Source: Pseudomonadota bacterium (GTDB taxonomy: Bacteria > Pseudomonadota > Gammaproteobacteria > Burkholderiales > Sulfuriferulaceae). Taken from it: 64,000 nt of DNA. The stretch is from NCBI GenBank assembly GCA_021845925.1, contig JAJZUW010000002.1:145529-209528 (forward strand). The letters run 5' to 3'. The position numbers were made by a program, and so were the translations under genes. Positions 36,824-46,055 of the stretch are shown in pieces (position 1 is the stretch's first letter; the number at the start of each line of letters is the position of its first letter). The notes below the pieces were generated by a model that did no database searches, was not told where the DNA came from, and worked only from the letters and a program-made list of their open reading frames with translations.

Positions 36824-36919
36824 ACACGGATTCGGGTTGGCCCTGTTGCAGGAACGTTTGTTGCTTCTTGCATCATGACCGGTTTTGTACCGGCAGACAG
36901 ATGTGACAGGGAGAATGAC

Positions 36920-37837
36920 ATGAACGATCAGTGGCGACCGGTGGCAGGCTTGTCTTCGGTGCTGATTGTCGATGACGTGCCGGAAAATCTGAGCATGTTG
37001 CATGATGCGCTGGACGAAGCGGGGCATGAAGTCAGGGTGGCGTTGCACGGCGAGGCGGCTTTGCTGAGCGTGCAAACCCGTTTGCCGGATGTGATTTTGC
37101 TGGATGCCGTGATGCCAGGCATGGATGGTTTCGAGGTGTGTCGCCGCCTGCGTGAGCATGAGAGCGCCTGCGATGTGCCGGTTATCTTCATGACCGGGCT
37201 GAGCGAGGCGGAGCATGTCATGGCCGGTTTTGCAGCAGGTGGTTCGGATTACATCACCAAACCAGTGAGGCCGGATGAAGTGCTGGCGCGTATCGCCGTG
37301 CATGTGGGGCAGGCGCGCCATGTCCGCCAGGCCAGAACTGCCCTCGATGCGCATGGTCGCGCCATGTTTGCCATGCATCCTGAAACCGGTTACGTGGTCT
37401 GGCAAACGCCGCTGGCACGGCAGATCCTGCAGGCAGAGTCGCAATGCCACGAACTGGTGCATGGCTGGCTGAAACAGTGCATCCACAATCTGGCTGATGT
37501 TCACGATGGGCAGATGCTTCGGATGGGCGAAGCGGAACACCAGCTGGTGTTTTCGCTGAGTCATCAAACCGATGATGGTGAATGGCTGGTTTGTGTGCGG
37601 GAGTCGTCCTCCTCGCGTCTGTTTGACCGGATGGTCAAGGAACTCGGTCTGACCCCGCGCGAAGCCGAAGTGATGTACTGGGTGATTCACGGCAAAACCA
37701 ATCGTGACATCGGCGAAATTCTGGGCGGCAGCCCGCGAACGGTCAACAAGCATCTCGAACATATTTTCAGCAAGCTGAATGTGGAAACCCGCACAGCCGC
37801 AGCATCGGCAGTCATGAACCGTCTTGGTGAGCACTGA
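36920..37837 (+). CDS. Response regulator: REC + LuxR-type helix-turn-helix
   Basis: 305 residues. The receiver domain (about 12-130) has the phospho-acceptor Asp in PDVILLDAVMPGMDGFE and the Lys in YITKPVRPDE. A middle region of about 100 residues is not recognised and could be a second sensor. The GerE-type DNA-binding domain is at the end (LTPREAEVMYWVIHGKTN, SPRTVNKHLEHIFSKLNV). Start follows GGGAGAATGAC. It lies 244 bp before the porin gene and is the likely partner of the permease-kinase at 46-49 kb, with the amide operon as target. Confidence 0.88.
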   Translation: MNDQWRPVAGLSSVLIVDDVPENLSMLHDALDEAGHEVRVALHGEAALLSVQTRLPDVILLDAVMPGMDGFEVCRRLREHESACDVPVIFMTGLSEAEHVMAGFAAGGSDYITKPVRPDEVLARIAVHVGQARHVRQARTALDAHGRAMFAMHPETGYVVWQTPLARQILQAESQCHELVHGWLKQCIHNLADVHDGQMLRMGEAEHQLVFSLSHQTDDGEWLVCVRESSSSRLFDRMVKELGLTPREAEVMYWVIHGKTNRDIGEILGGSPRTVNKHLEHIFSKLNVETRTAAASAVMNRLGEH

Positions 37838-38081
37838 CGCCATCCATCCGACTTTTCACGCCAACCCAAACATAACCACTGATTGTTGTCCGCAGGGCAT
37901 TTGCGCAAACCGTAATTTTTTTCTGGCTTGCGCGCATTTGCGCGCCTGTTGATATTCAAAAAACAAAATTCCAATCTGCTGTCATTTTGATCTATGCGTC
38001 AATCAACGTATTGGGTCAAACATTCCCCCTCCCTAGAATGGTTCCTGAAAGCGGTGTTTTGTTCACAGAAGGGAGTTGGAA

Positions 38082-39296
38082 ATGAAACAACTGAAAAAAG
38101 CAGGAAAGGGAAGCTTGCCGACGGCAAGACTTGGCGGGGTGGCACTGGCACTGCTGTTCGGTTTGGGGGCCGGTTGTGCCGAAGCCGACCAGACATTCCA
38201 GATGGGTACCGATTCGTCGCTCAGTCTCGGGTTTGGCGTGCGTACCAGTTATACGAATCTTCAGTATGGTGCGCCGAATGGCAGTTCGGCATCGAACAAT
38301 TTCAATGTCGATGATTTTCGCTTGTACGTGAGCGGCCAGATGAACAAGGTCATTGGCGGAACATTCAATACCGAGCGCGATTCGTCGGGCAATATTGTCC
38401 TGATGGACGGCATTACCCGCTTTGAGTTCACGCCGGATTTCAATGTCTGGGCCGGCCGCCTGCTGCCGCCAAGCGACCGTTCGAACCTGGATGGCCCGTT
38501 CTATCTGAACGTCTGGAGCTATCCGCTGGTATCCATGTACCCAAGTGTGGCCATCGGACGTGACAATGGCGCCGTGATCTGGGGCAAACCGATGGGTGGC
38601 AAGGTGGTGTATTCGGTAGGTGCTTTTGGTGGTCACAATGATGGTGCGGGTGACTCCAATAATTCGGGCGATCTGTTGTATGCAGGCCGTCTGGTGTTCA
38701 ACTTCCTGGATCCGGAACCGGCGCCGGCCTACTACAACGCCAGTACCTATTATGGCGCGAAAGACATTCTGAGTCTGGGTCTGGTCTGGCAGTACCAGCA
38801 GAATGGTGTGGGTAATTCACCTTCCACGGCCGGTGATTACAGTTCCGGCAACCTTGACCTGCTGTTTGAGAAAAAGCTGGCCGGCAACGACGTGCTGACG
38901 ATCGAAGGCGCCTACTACCACTATGGTCTGGGTGCGGTCGACTGTGGTTCAGGCGAGCCCGGCTCGCAACCTTGCGCATACACCAGTTCGGGCAATTCGG
39001 ACTTTGGTGGCCTGGTGGATGGTCATGCCTATCTTGCCACCCTGGAATACATGTTCGGTGAAAAATTCGGTCCGGATGGATTCCGTGGTCAGTGGCAGCC
39101 GTTTGTACGCTATCAGGAGCTGGACCGTACCTTGTCCGGCACGACCGACAAACAGACCGATGTTGGCGTTAACTACGTCATCAACGGATTCAATGCCAAG
39201 CTCAGCGCCGTGTATTCCAAGCTGGAAGACAACCGGATGATTGCGCCGCTGAACAACGTGAACCAGTTCATTGTGGGTTTCCAGTATCAGTACTGA
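38082..39296 (+). CDS. fmdC: Outer-membrane porin, FmdC-like
   Basis: 404 residues with a signal peptide ending around GAGCAEA (about residue 33) and a beta-barrel-like remainder (alternating hydrophobic strands, terminal aromatic FQYQY). The gene begins the amide locus; Methylophilus methylotrophus has an equivalent porin gene, fmdC, in its formamidase operon, and the resemblance is mainly positional plus overall type. It would let short amides or urea cross the outer membrane. ATG 38082 follows GAAGGGAG. The gap to the binding-protein gene is 56 bp. Confidence 0.75.
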   Translation: MKQLKKAGKGSLPTARLGGVALALLFGLGAGCAEADQTFQMGTDSSLSLGFGVRTSYTNLQYGAPNGSSASNNFNVDDFRLYVSGQMNKVIGGTFNTERDSSGNIVLMDGITRFEFTPDFNVWAGRLLPPSDRSNLDGPFYLNVWSYPLVSMYPSVAIGRDNGAVIWGKPMGGKVVYSVGAFGGHNDGAGDSNNSGDLLYAGRLVFNFLDPEPAPAYYNASTYYGAKDILSLGLVWQYQQNGVGNSPSTAGDYSSGNLDLLFEKKLAGNDVLTIEGAYYHYGLGAVDCGSGEPGSQPCAYTSSGNSDFGGLVDGHAYLATLEYMFGEKFGPDGFRGQWQPFVRYQELDRTLSGTTDKQTDVGVNYVINGFNAKLSAVYSKLEDNRMIAPLNNVNQFIVGFQYQY

Positions 39297-39352
39297 CATC
39301 GTCAGGGTCAGGCAGTACCCCGTTTTGTTGACACCAGGAAAGGATGCAAATC

Positions 39353-40603
39353 ATGAAACAGAAACAGTTTGCCATTGAAAGCAAAACCAGCCGACGGATG
39401 CTGACCGCGCTGTCCGCTGCCATGCTGCTCGCACTGGCCGGATCTGCCAGTGCGGGCGGACCGCCAACTGCCAAAGTGGACGCCACAGGTCTGGCAGTGA
39501 CCGATACCGATGTGACAGTTGGTATCCTGCATTCGTCCACCGGCACCATGGCGATTTCAGAAACCGGTGCCCAGGAAGCCGAAAAGCTGGCGATCAGCCA
39601 GATCAATGCCATGGGTGGCGTTCTGGGGCGCAAGATCAAGATTGTGCAGGAAGATGGTGCTTCCGACTGGCCAACCTTCGCCGAGAAAGCCAAAAAGCTG
39701 CTGGAAGAAAACCACGTGGCCGCCATCTTCGGCTGCTGGACATCGGCTTCCCGCAAGGCAGTGCTGCCGGTGCTGGAACGTGATAACGGTCTGTTGTACT
39801 ACCCGACGTTCTACGAAGGGCTGGAACAGTCCAAGAATGTGGTCTACACCGGCCAGGAAGCGACCCAGCAGGTGTTTGCCGGTCTGGACTGGGTGGCCAA
39901 AACCAAGCACGCCAAGACATTCTATCTGATCGGGTCCGATTATATCTGGCCGCGCACCACGATGAAGCTGGCACGTGAATACATCACCCGGGTTCTGCAT
40001 GGTACGGTGGTTGGTGAAGAATACGCCGCTCTCGGCAGCACCGACTTTGGTTCCACCATCAACAAGATCCGTCTCAAGCATCCGGATGTCATCTACGCCG
40101 CCGTGGTGGGCGGTTCCAACGTGTCCTGGTTCAAACAGCTCAAGGCGGCCGGCATCACTGGCAAGAGCCAGACTCTGCTGACCTTGTCGGTCACCGAAGA
40201 CGAAGCCAAGGGGATTGGTGGCGAGAATCTGGTCGGATTCTATTCGGCGATGAAATATTTTGAATCGCTGAATACGCCGGAAAACCAGAAATTCGTCAAG
40301 GATTTCCATGCCATGTGGGGGCCGACCGCACCAATTGGTGATGTGACGCAGGCTGCCTACGAAGGTCCGTGGTTGTGGAAGATGGCGGTCGAAAAGGCCG
40401 GCAGCTTCGATACCGACAAGGTGGTGAAAGCGGAGGAAAGCGGCACCATCAGTTTCGACGCACCGGAAGGCATGATCTATCTGGAACCCAACCATCACCT
40501 GAAGACCCGTTTGCGCATCGGCGAGTGGCGTCCGGATGGTCAGGCAGACATTGTCTATACCTCGCCGTACATCATGCCGAATCCGTTCCCGAAAGGATAT
40601 TGA
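39353..40603 (+). CDS. urtA: Urea/short-chain-amide ABC transporter binding protein (UrtA/FmdD type)
   Basis: 416-residue periplasmic Leu/Ile/Val-type binding protein of the urea/amide subgroup: signal peptide MLTALSAAMLLALAGSASA, then VTVGILHSSTGTMAISET, and AAIFGCWTSASRKAVLPVLE in the ligand lobe. In this context, next to formamidase, the ligand is probably formamide, acetamide or urea; UrtA and FmdD are not separable by eye. ATG 39353 is chosen over ATG 39344 because AAAGGA lies at the right distance. Confidence 0.88.
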   Translation: MKQKQFAIESKTSRRMLTALSAAMLLALAGSASAGGPPTAKVDATGLAVTDTDVTVGILHSSTGTMAISETGAQEAEKLAISQINAMGGVLGRKIKIVQEDGASDWPTFAEKAKKLLEENHVAAIFGCWTSASRKAVLPVLERDNGLLYYPTFYEGLEQSKNVVYTGQEATQQVFAGLDWVAKTKHAKTFYLIGSDYIWPRTTMKLAREYITRVLHGTVVGEEYAALGSTDFGSTINKIRLKHPDVIYAAVVGGSNVSWFKQLKAAGITGKSQTLLTLSVTEDEAKGIGGENLVGFYSAMKYFESLNTPENQKFVKDFHAMWGPTAPIGDVTQAAYEGPWLWKMAVEKAGSFDTDKVVKAEESGTISFDAPEGMIYLEPNHHLKTRLRIGEWRPDGQADIVYTSPYIMPNPFPKGY

Positions 40604-40681
40604 ACCGCAATATGACGGAACTTCCGCCAGCCGGGAGTTCTGTCAACCACTGTTGTCAATTTGCATGTTCAGGAGATAACC

Positions 40682-41605
40682 ATGGGTGGCTATTCACTGT
40701 CGGATTTGTGGTCGATTGTCGTGATGCAGGGGTTTTCCGGCCTCAGCCTGTTCAGTGTGCTGTTGCTGATGGCGCTTGGTCTGGCCATCATCTTTGGCCA
40801 GATGGGTGTCATCAACATGGCGCATGGTGAATTCATGACCATTGGCGCCTACATGATTTATTTCTGTTCCCGGATAGTGGCCAAATACATGCCGGGATTC
40901 ATGCCGTACTACTTTGTGTTTGCCATCGTGGTGGCCTTTGTTGTGGCCTTTGCGGTGGGCTATTTTGTCGAATTCCTGTTGATCCGGCATTTATATAAAC
41001 GACCGCTGGATACGTTGCTGGCGACCTGGGGACTCAGTCTGATCATGCAGCAGGTGTTCCGCTCGCTGTTTGGTGCGCGGGAAGTCAGTCCGCAATTGCC
41101 AGACTGGCTGATGGGGGCCTGGAAAGCCACCGACACGATTGATATTCCACTGAACGGATTGTTTGTCATGGCGCTGTCCATTCTGGTCACGTCGGGCGTG
41201 TTTCTGTTCCTGTATCGCTCGTCCTGGGGGCTCAAGGTGCGTGCGACCACGCAGAACCGGGTCATGGCTGGTGCGGTTGGCATCAATACCCGTCTGGTGG
41301 ACCGGCTGACGTTTGCCCTGGGTTGCGGCATTGCCGGGGTGGCGGGTGCGGCATTCACCACGATTGGCTCTACCGGCCCTACCAGTGGTTCGCTGTATAT
41401 CGTGGACACCTTCCTGGTGGTTGCGTTCGGTGGCGCAGGCAGCCTGCTGGGCACCATATTCTCGGCATTCTCGATTGCCCAGGTCCAGTCGCTGCTGACT
41501 TTCTTCCTGACCAACGCCATGGGGAAGGTGACGACCCTGCTGGCGGTGATCGTGATTCTGATGCTGCGTCCGGAAGGGCTGCGTCCGAACAAGGTGCGCA
41601 AATAA
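40682..41605 (+). CDS. urtB: Urea/amide ABC transporter permease (UrtB type)
   Basis: 307-residue inner-membrane permease of the branched-chain amino acid/urea type, about eight helices. Characteristic are LGLAIIFGQMGVINMAHGEF (GxxNMAHGE) and the C-terminal FLVVAFGGAGSLLGT. ATG 40682 has CAGGAG just upstream; an in-frame start at 40661 has none. It pairs with the UrtC-like permease to form the membrane pore. Confidence 0.9.
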   Translation: MGGYSLSDLWSIVVMQGFSGLSLFSVLLLMALGLAIIFGQMGVINMAHGEFMTIGAYMIYFCSRIVAKYMPGFMPYYFVFAIVVAFVVAFAVGYFVEFLLIRHLYKRPLDTLLATWGLSLIMQQVFRSLFGAREVSPQLPDWLMGAWKATDTIDIPLNGLFVMALSILVTSGVFLFLYRSSWGLKVRATTQNRVMAGAVGINTRLVDRLTFALGCGIAGVAGAAFTTIGSTGPTSGSLYIVDTFLVVAFGGAGSLLGTIFSAFSIAQVQSLLTFFLTNAMGKVTTLLAVIVILMLRPEGLRPNKVRK

Positions 41606-41660
41606 TGGCTGCCGGATTGGCCTGGCAAGGTTCTGATTCAAAGCATACAGGAGTCTCATC

Positions 41661-42797
41661 ATGAAATCGTTTTATGAAAACTGGCTGGGCGGGCGCGACG
41701 GTGCTGTCGGAATGCTGGTACTGGCTGTGGTGATCATGGTTGCGTTCCCGCTGATGTTTGACATCTTCCGCCTCAATCTGATCGGCAAATATCTGACGTA
41801 TGCCTTCGCGGCGGTCGGTCTGGTCATGGTGTGGGGTTATGGCGGGGTGCTGAGTCTGGGACAGGGAGTGTTCTTCGGGCTGGGAGGTTACTGCATCGCC
41901 ATGTTTCTCAAACTGGAGGCATCCGATCTGGTGAGCACCCAGCACCAGACCACGCCTGGTATTCCCGACTTCATGGACTGGAACCAGCTCACGGCATTGC
42001 CGGCGTTCTGGCAGCCATTCCACAGCCTGACCTTCGCCATCATTGCAGCACTGGTGTTGCCTGCCCTGTTTGCCTGGGTCATCGGCGTGGCCATGTTCAA
42101 GCGCCGGGTGAGCGGGGTCTATTTCTCGATCATCACCCAGGCTGTGGCGGCCATTCTGACCATTCTGGTGGTGGGGCAGCAGGGCTATACCGGCGGCATC
42201 AATGGCATCACGGACCTGAAAACCTTGCATGGATGGAATATCAACACGACTTCGGCCAAGTATGTTCTGTACTACGTCAATGCTGTCCTGCTGCTGCTGG
42301 CGATCATGGTTTGCCGCTTTGTCCTGACATCCAAGCTTGGCCGTCTGTTATTGGCCCTGCGCGACAAGGAAGACCGGGTGCGCTTTTCCGGCTATGACGT
42401 GGCCAGTTTCAAGATCTTCATCTTTTGCCTGGGCGCGGTGATTTCGGCCATTGGTGGCGCCATGTTTACCTTGCAGGTCGGATTCATGTCGCCATCGTTT
42501 GTCGGCATCGTGCCTTCGATCGAAATGGTGATTTTTGCCGCCATTGGCGGCCGGACGTCGCTGATCGGGGCGGTATACGGCACTTTGCTGGTCAATGCCG
42601 GCAAGACCGCGTTTTCGGAATCTTTCCCGCAACTGTGGCTGTTGCTGATGGGCGGGTTGTTCATCGGTGTGGTGATGCTGTTTCCCAACGGGGTGGCCGG
42701 GTTGTATGACGGCTGGTTCAAACCGCTGGTTGCCCGCTGGAAAAGCCGGCGGCCAGTCATGGTGCGCGTGGCCGACCCACTGGCCAAATCCGAATAA
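41661..42797 (+). CDS. urtC: Urea/amide ABC transporter permease (UrtC type)
   Basis: 378-residue permease, about ten helices, with MVWGYGGVLSLGQGVFFGLGG near residue 57 and FLFCLGAVISAIGGAMFTL-like sequence later; the second inner-membrane subunit of the amide/urea importer. ATG 41661 has an AGGAG site. The cytosolic ATPases follow 17 bp downstream. Confidence 0.9.
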   Translation: MKSFYENWLGGRDGAVGMLVLAVVIMVAFPLMFDIFRLNLIGKYLTYAFAAVGLVMVWGYGGVLSLGQGVFFGLGGYCIAMFLKLEASDLVSTQHQTTPGIPDFMDWNQLTALPAFWQPFHSLTFAIIAALVLPALFAWVIGVAMFKRRVSGVYFSIITQAVAAILTILVVGQQGYTGGINGITDLKTLHGWNINTTSAKYVLYYVNAVLLLLAIMVCRFVLTSKLGRLLLALRDKEDRVRFSGYDVASFKIFIFCLGAVISAIGGAMFTLQVGFMSPSFVGIVPSIEMVIFAAIGGRTSLIGAVYGTLLVNAGKTAFSESFPQLWLLLMGGLFIGVVMLFPNGVAGLYDGWFKPLVARWKSRRPVMVRVADPLAKSE

Positions 42798-42814
42798 GCT
42801 CTGGGAGAACTGTG

Positions 42815-43561
42815 ATGAGTCTGGACAAATCCATTGTACTGGCAATCGAAGACCTGACCGTGTCTTTTGATGGGTTCAAGGCAGTAGACAGCCTGAACCT
42901 GTATGTCGAACGCAACGAACTGCGCGTCATCATCGGACCGAACGGGGCTGGCAAAACCACAGTGCTGGACCTGATCTGTGGCAAAACCAGATCCACGACC
43001 GGGTCAATCCGCTTCAAGGACATCGAATTGACCCGCCTGCCGGAATACCGGATTGTGCAGGCCGGTGTCGGGCGCAAATTCCAGACCCCATCGATCTATG
43101 AAAACCTGTCGGTGTACGAAAACCTGGAGCTGTCCTATCCGGCCGGACGGGGGGTGATGGGTTGTCTTACCTTCAAGCGAACGGAAACGATTCGTGAACG
43201 GATCCGCGAAATTGCCAGCATGATCTTTCTCGATGACCAGATGGAGACCATGGCCGGTCTGTTGAGTCATGGGCAGAAGCAGTGGCTAGAAATCGGCATG
43301 CTGCTGATCCAGGACCCCGAACTGCTGATGCTGGATGAGCCTGTGGCTGGCATGAGTGTATCCGAACGCGAAAAGACTGCCGAACTGCTGAACCGGATCT
43401 CTGCCGGGCGTTCGGTCATCGTCATCGAACACGACATGGAATTTGTCAAACGCATTGCGCACAAGGTGACCGTGCTCCACCAGGGCAAGCTGCTGGCGGA
43501 AGGCAATATGGAATCGGTTCAGCACAATCCGAAAGTCGTCGAAGTTTATCTGGGTCATTGA
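42815..43561 (+). CDS. urtD: Urea/amide ABC transporter ATPase (UrtD type)
   Basis: 248 residues; Walker A IIGPNGAGKTTVLDLI, signature GLLSHGQKQWLEIGMLL (LSHGQKQ in place of LSGGQ, as is usual for UrtD), Walker B LLMLDEPVAGM. The UrtD-specific LSHGQKQW pattern supports the assignment. ATG 42815 is used (a GTG lies three bases earlier). Confidence 0.93.
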   Translation: MSLDKSIVLAIEDLTVSFDGFKAVDSLNLYVERNELRVIIGPNGAGKTTVLDLICGKTRSTTGSIRFKDIELTRLPEYRIVQAGVGRKFQTPSIYENLSVYENLELSYPAGRGVMGCLTFKRTETIRERIREIASMIFLDDQMETMAGLLSHGQKQWLEIGMLLIQDPELLMLDEPVAGMSVSEREKTAELLNRISAGRSVIVIEHDMEFVKRIAHKVTVLHQGKLLAEGNMESVQHNPKVVEVYLGH

Positions 43562-43571
43562 GGAGAACATC

Positions 43572-44273
43572 ATGTCGGACGCCATATTCAGTGTCAGTGG
43601 CCTCAATTCTGGCTACGGACAGAGCCAGGTGCTTCACAGTCTGGAATTCAGCGTGGCCAACCGCGAAATTGTTGCCGTGATGGGGCGCAATGGCATGGGC
43701 AAGACCACCCTGTTCAAGACCTTGATGGGCATTCTGCCCGGCATGGGCGGATCGGTCAGGGTGGGTGAACAGGAACTGGTTGGAATGGAGACGCCGCAAC
43801 GCGTGCGTAGCGGCATTGCCTACGTTCCGCAAGGCAGGATGATTTTTTCCAACATGACCGTACTGGAAAACATCCAGACCGGATTGCCCGCATCAGCGCA
43901 GGGCATTGTGCCGGAAGAACTGTACGCCCTGTTTCCGGTGCTGTTCGACATGCGCGGTCGCAAGGGCGGCAACCTGTCAGGGGGGCAGCAGCAGCAACTG
44001 GCCATTGCCCGCGCCCTGGCAACCAATCCGAAAGTCTTGTTGCTGGATGAACCGACCGAAGGCATCCAGCCATCCATCATCAAGGAACTGGCGCGGACTC
44101 TGCGCGAAATCGTCAAGCTGCGTGATCTGGCGATCGTGGTTTCTGAACAGGTGCTGAGCTTTACGCTGGATGCGGCAGACCGCTTTTTCGTGATCGACAA
44201 GGGGCGCTTCGTGTATGAAAACGTGCGCGCCAATGTCGATGCCCAGGTGATTTCCGGTTATCTGTCCATCTGA
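43572..44273 (+). CDS. urtE: Urea/amide ABC transporter ATPase (UrtE type)
   Basis: 233 residues; Walker A VMGRNGMGKTTLFKTLMG, signature LSGGQQQQLAIARAL, Walker B VLLLDEPTEGIQP. GRNGMGKTT is characteristic of UrtE. It starts 10 bp after the UrtD-like gene, completing a five-gene importer. The next gene (formamidase) follows 44 bp later behind a strong AGGAGGT site. Confidence 0.93.
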   Translation: MSDAIFSVSGLNSGYGQSQVLHSLEFSVANREIVAVMGRNGMGKTTLFKTLMGILPGMGGSVRVGEQELVGMETPQRVRSGIAYVPQGRMIFSNMTVLENIQTGLPASAQGIVPEELYALFPVLFDMRGRKGGNLSGGQQQQLAIARALATNPKVLLLDEPTEGIQPSIIKELARTLREIVKLRDLAIVVSEQVLSFTLDAADRFFVIDKGRFVYENVRANVDAQVISGYLSI

Positions 44274-44317
44274 TGGAAGCCGGGTTTTTGTGCTGTGTCT
44301 GAACAGGAGGTAGTACC

Positions 44318-45550
44318 ATGCCACAAACGCTGATCAAGGTCGATCTGCAACAGTCGCCATACGAAAACGAAATGATCCACAACCGCTGGCACCCGGACAT
44401 TCCGATGGCGTGCTGGGTGAATCCGGGCGATGATTTCATTCTGGAAACCTATGACTGGACTGGCGGTTTCATCAAGAACAATGATAGCGCCGATGATGTC
44501 AGGGATATTGATCTTTCCATCGTGCATTTTCTGTCGGGCCCGGTCGGCGTGCATGGCGCCGAACCCGGCGACCTGCTGGTGGTTGATCTGCTGGACATTG
44601 GCGCCAAGCCGGACAGTCTGTGGGGGTTCAACGGCTTTTTTTCGAAAAAGAATGGTGGTGGTTTCCTGACTGACCATTTCCCGCTGGCGCACAAATCCAT
44701 CTGGGATATCGATGGCATGTTCACCAAAAGCCGTCATGTCCCCGGTGTCAATTATGCTGGTCTGATTCACCCAGGGCTGATTGGTTGTCTGCCAGATGCC
44801 GGATTGCTGGCCCAATGGAACAAGCGTGAAAAAGCACTGATTGATACCGATCCCGAGCGGGTACCTCCACTGGCTGCGCCACCATTTGCCGCCACCGCCC
44901 ACATGGGCAAGCTGAAAGGCGATGCCAAAGCCCAGGCGGCTGCCGAAGGCGCTCGCACCGTTCCGCCGCGCGAACATGGCGGCAACTGCGATATCAAGGA
45001 CCTGTCGCGTGGATCGAAAATCTATTTTCCAGTCTATGTCGATGGCGCGGGCTTGTCGGTTGGTGATCTGCATTTCAGTCAGGGCGATGGCGAGATCACG
45101 TTCTGCGGAGCCATCGAAATGGCCGGTTGGGTGCACATGAAAGTGGAGCTCATCAAGGGCGGCATGGCCAAATATGGCATCAAGAATCCGATTTTCAAAC
45201 CCAGCCCGATCACGCCACAGTACAACGACTATCTGATCTTCGAAGGGATTTCAGTGGATGAAACCGGCACCCAGCATTATCTGGATGTGAATGTGGCTTA
45301 CCGCCAGGCCTGTCTGAATGCGATCGAATACATGACCAAATTTGGCTACACACGCGCGCAGGCGTATTCGATTCTGGGTACGGCGCCGGTACAGGGGCAT
45401 ATCAGCGGGGTGGTGGACATTCCCAATTCCTGCGCGACACTGTGGCTGCCGACCGGCATTTTCGATTTCGATATTCGTCCGAATGCCGCTGGCCCGGTGA
45501 AGAGCGTTTCCAGCAGCAGCGATATTCCGATGTCGCCTGACGTGGAGTGA
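44318..45550 (+). CDS. fmdA: Formamidase / short-chain amidase FmdA
   Basis: 410-residue cytosolic enzyme of the acetamidase/formamidase family; releases ammonia from formamide. Recognisable stretches are VDLQQSPYENEMIHNRWHPD near the start, GPVGVHGAEPGDLLVVDLLD, FPLAHKSIWDIDG, HPGLIGCLPDAGLLAQWN, EHGGNCDIKDLSRGSKIYFP and AYSILGTAPVQGHISGVVD. The context (importer, FmdB, porin) matches the Methylophilus fmd locus. Ammonium produced may be assimilated or exported; amtB is at 13.1 kb. Confidence 0.94.
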   Translation: MPQTLIKVDLQQSPYENEMIHNRWHPDIPMACWVNPGDDFILETYDWTGGFIKNNDSADDVRDIDLSIVHFLSGPVGVHGAEPGDLLVVDLLDIGAKPDSLWGFNGFFSKKNGGGFLTDHFPLAHKSIWDIDGMFTKSRHVPGVNYAGLIHPGLIGCLPDAGLLAQWNKREKALIDTDPERVPPLAAPPFAATAHMGKLKGDAKAQAAAEGARTVPPREHGGNCDIKDLSRGSKIYFPVYVDGAGLSVGDLHFSQGDGEITFCGAIEMAGWVHMKVELIKGGMAKYGIKNPIFKPSPITPQYNDYLIFEGISVDETGTQHYLDVNVAYRQACLNAIEYMTKFGYTRAQAYSILGTAPVQGHISGVVDIPNSCATLWLPTGIFDFDIRPNAAGPVKSVSSSSDIPMSPDVE

Positions 45551-45553
45551 CCC

Positions 45554-45874
45554 ATGCCGATCTATGACTATCATTGCAAGACATGTGGCAGTTTCGAGCT
45601 GATGCGGCGCATGTCGCAGTGCGATGCGCCGGCAGTCTGTCCGCACTGTGGCGGTGCGGCAGGGCGCATTTTACTGACCGCGCCGGGCATTGCCGACATG
45701 CCGGCGGCACGTCGGCACGCCATGGCCACCAACGAACGGGCGAGGCATGAACCCGGCTCATCAGCCACACACCAGCACCATGCTGGTTGTGGTTGCGGCA
45801 AGGCGCATAAACCGGCAGAGACAACGGCAGCCAGGTCATTTGTGGACAAACGTCCCTGGATGATCAGTCACTGA
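45554..45874 (+). CDS. fmdB: FmdB-family zinc-ribbon protein
   Basis: 106 residues. The N-terminus MPIYDYHCKTCGSFELMRRM followed by CPHCGGAAGRILLTAP gives the CxxC...CxxC zinc ribbon of the FmdB family, which in Methylophilus was proposed to regulate the amide operon. The tail is His-rich (HQHHAGCGCGKAH) and could bind metal. It begins 3 bp after fmdA. An 8-bp stem (45884-45911) follows the stop and may end the operon. Confidence 0.9.
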   Translation: MPIYDYHCKTCGSFELMRRMSQCDAPAVCPHCGGAAGRILLTAPGIADMPAARRHAMATNERARHEPGSSATHQHHAGCGCGKAHKPAETTAARSFVDKRPWMISH

Positions 45875-45883
45875 TCAGGGCTG

Positions 45884-45911
45884 CCGGGCAGCCATGTTCG
45901 TGCCTGCCCGG
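45884..45911 (+). terminator. Hairpin after fmdB
   Basis: CCGGGCAG / CTGCCCGG stem with a 12-base loop begins 10 bases after the fmdB stop. No T tract follows, so termination is uncertain; it may separate the amide operon from the permease-kinase gene. Confidence 0.4.
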
Positions 45912-46055
45912 AATCCAGGCGCAATGGACCACCATGCACCAGTTTGGCGCGGAAATTGCTTGCGGTATGGCGATGTGTAAGCAGGGCAACCGGTGCCAGT
46001 CAGGGTCGGTTGCCGGTTTCACCAACTCCGAACCGCGCAAGGAATCCGATCGACC

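Noticed and set aside
37838-38081. Sigma-54 promoter before the porin gene
   Set aside because: A TGGC...TTGC pair exists near 37925-37945 but the spacing is three bases too long for a -24/-12 element.
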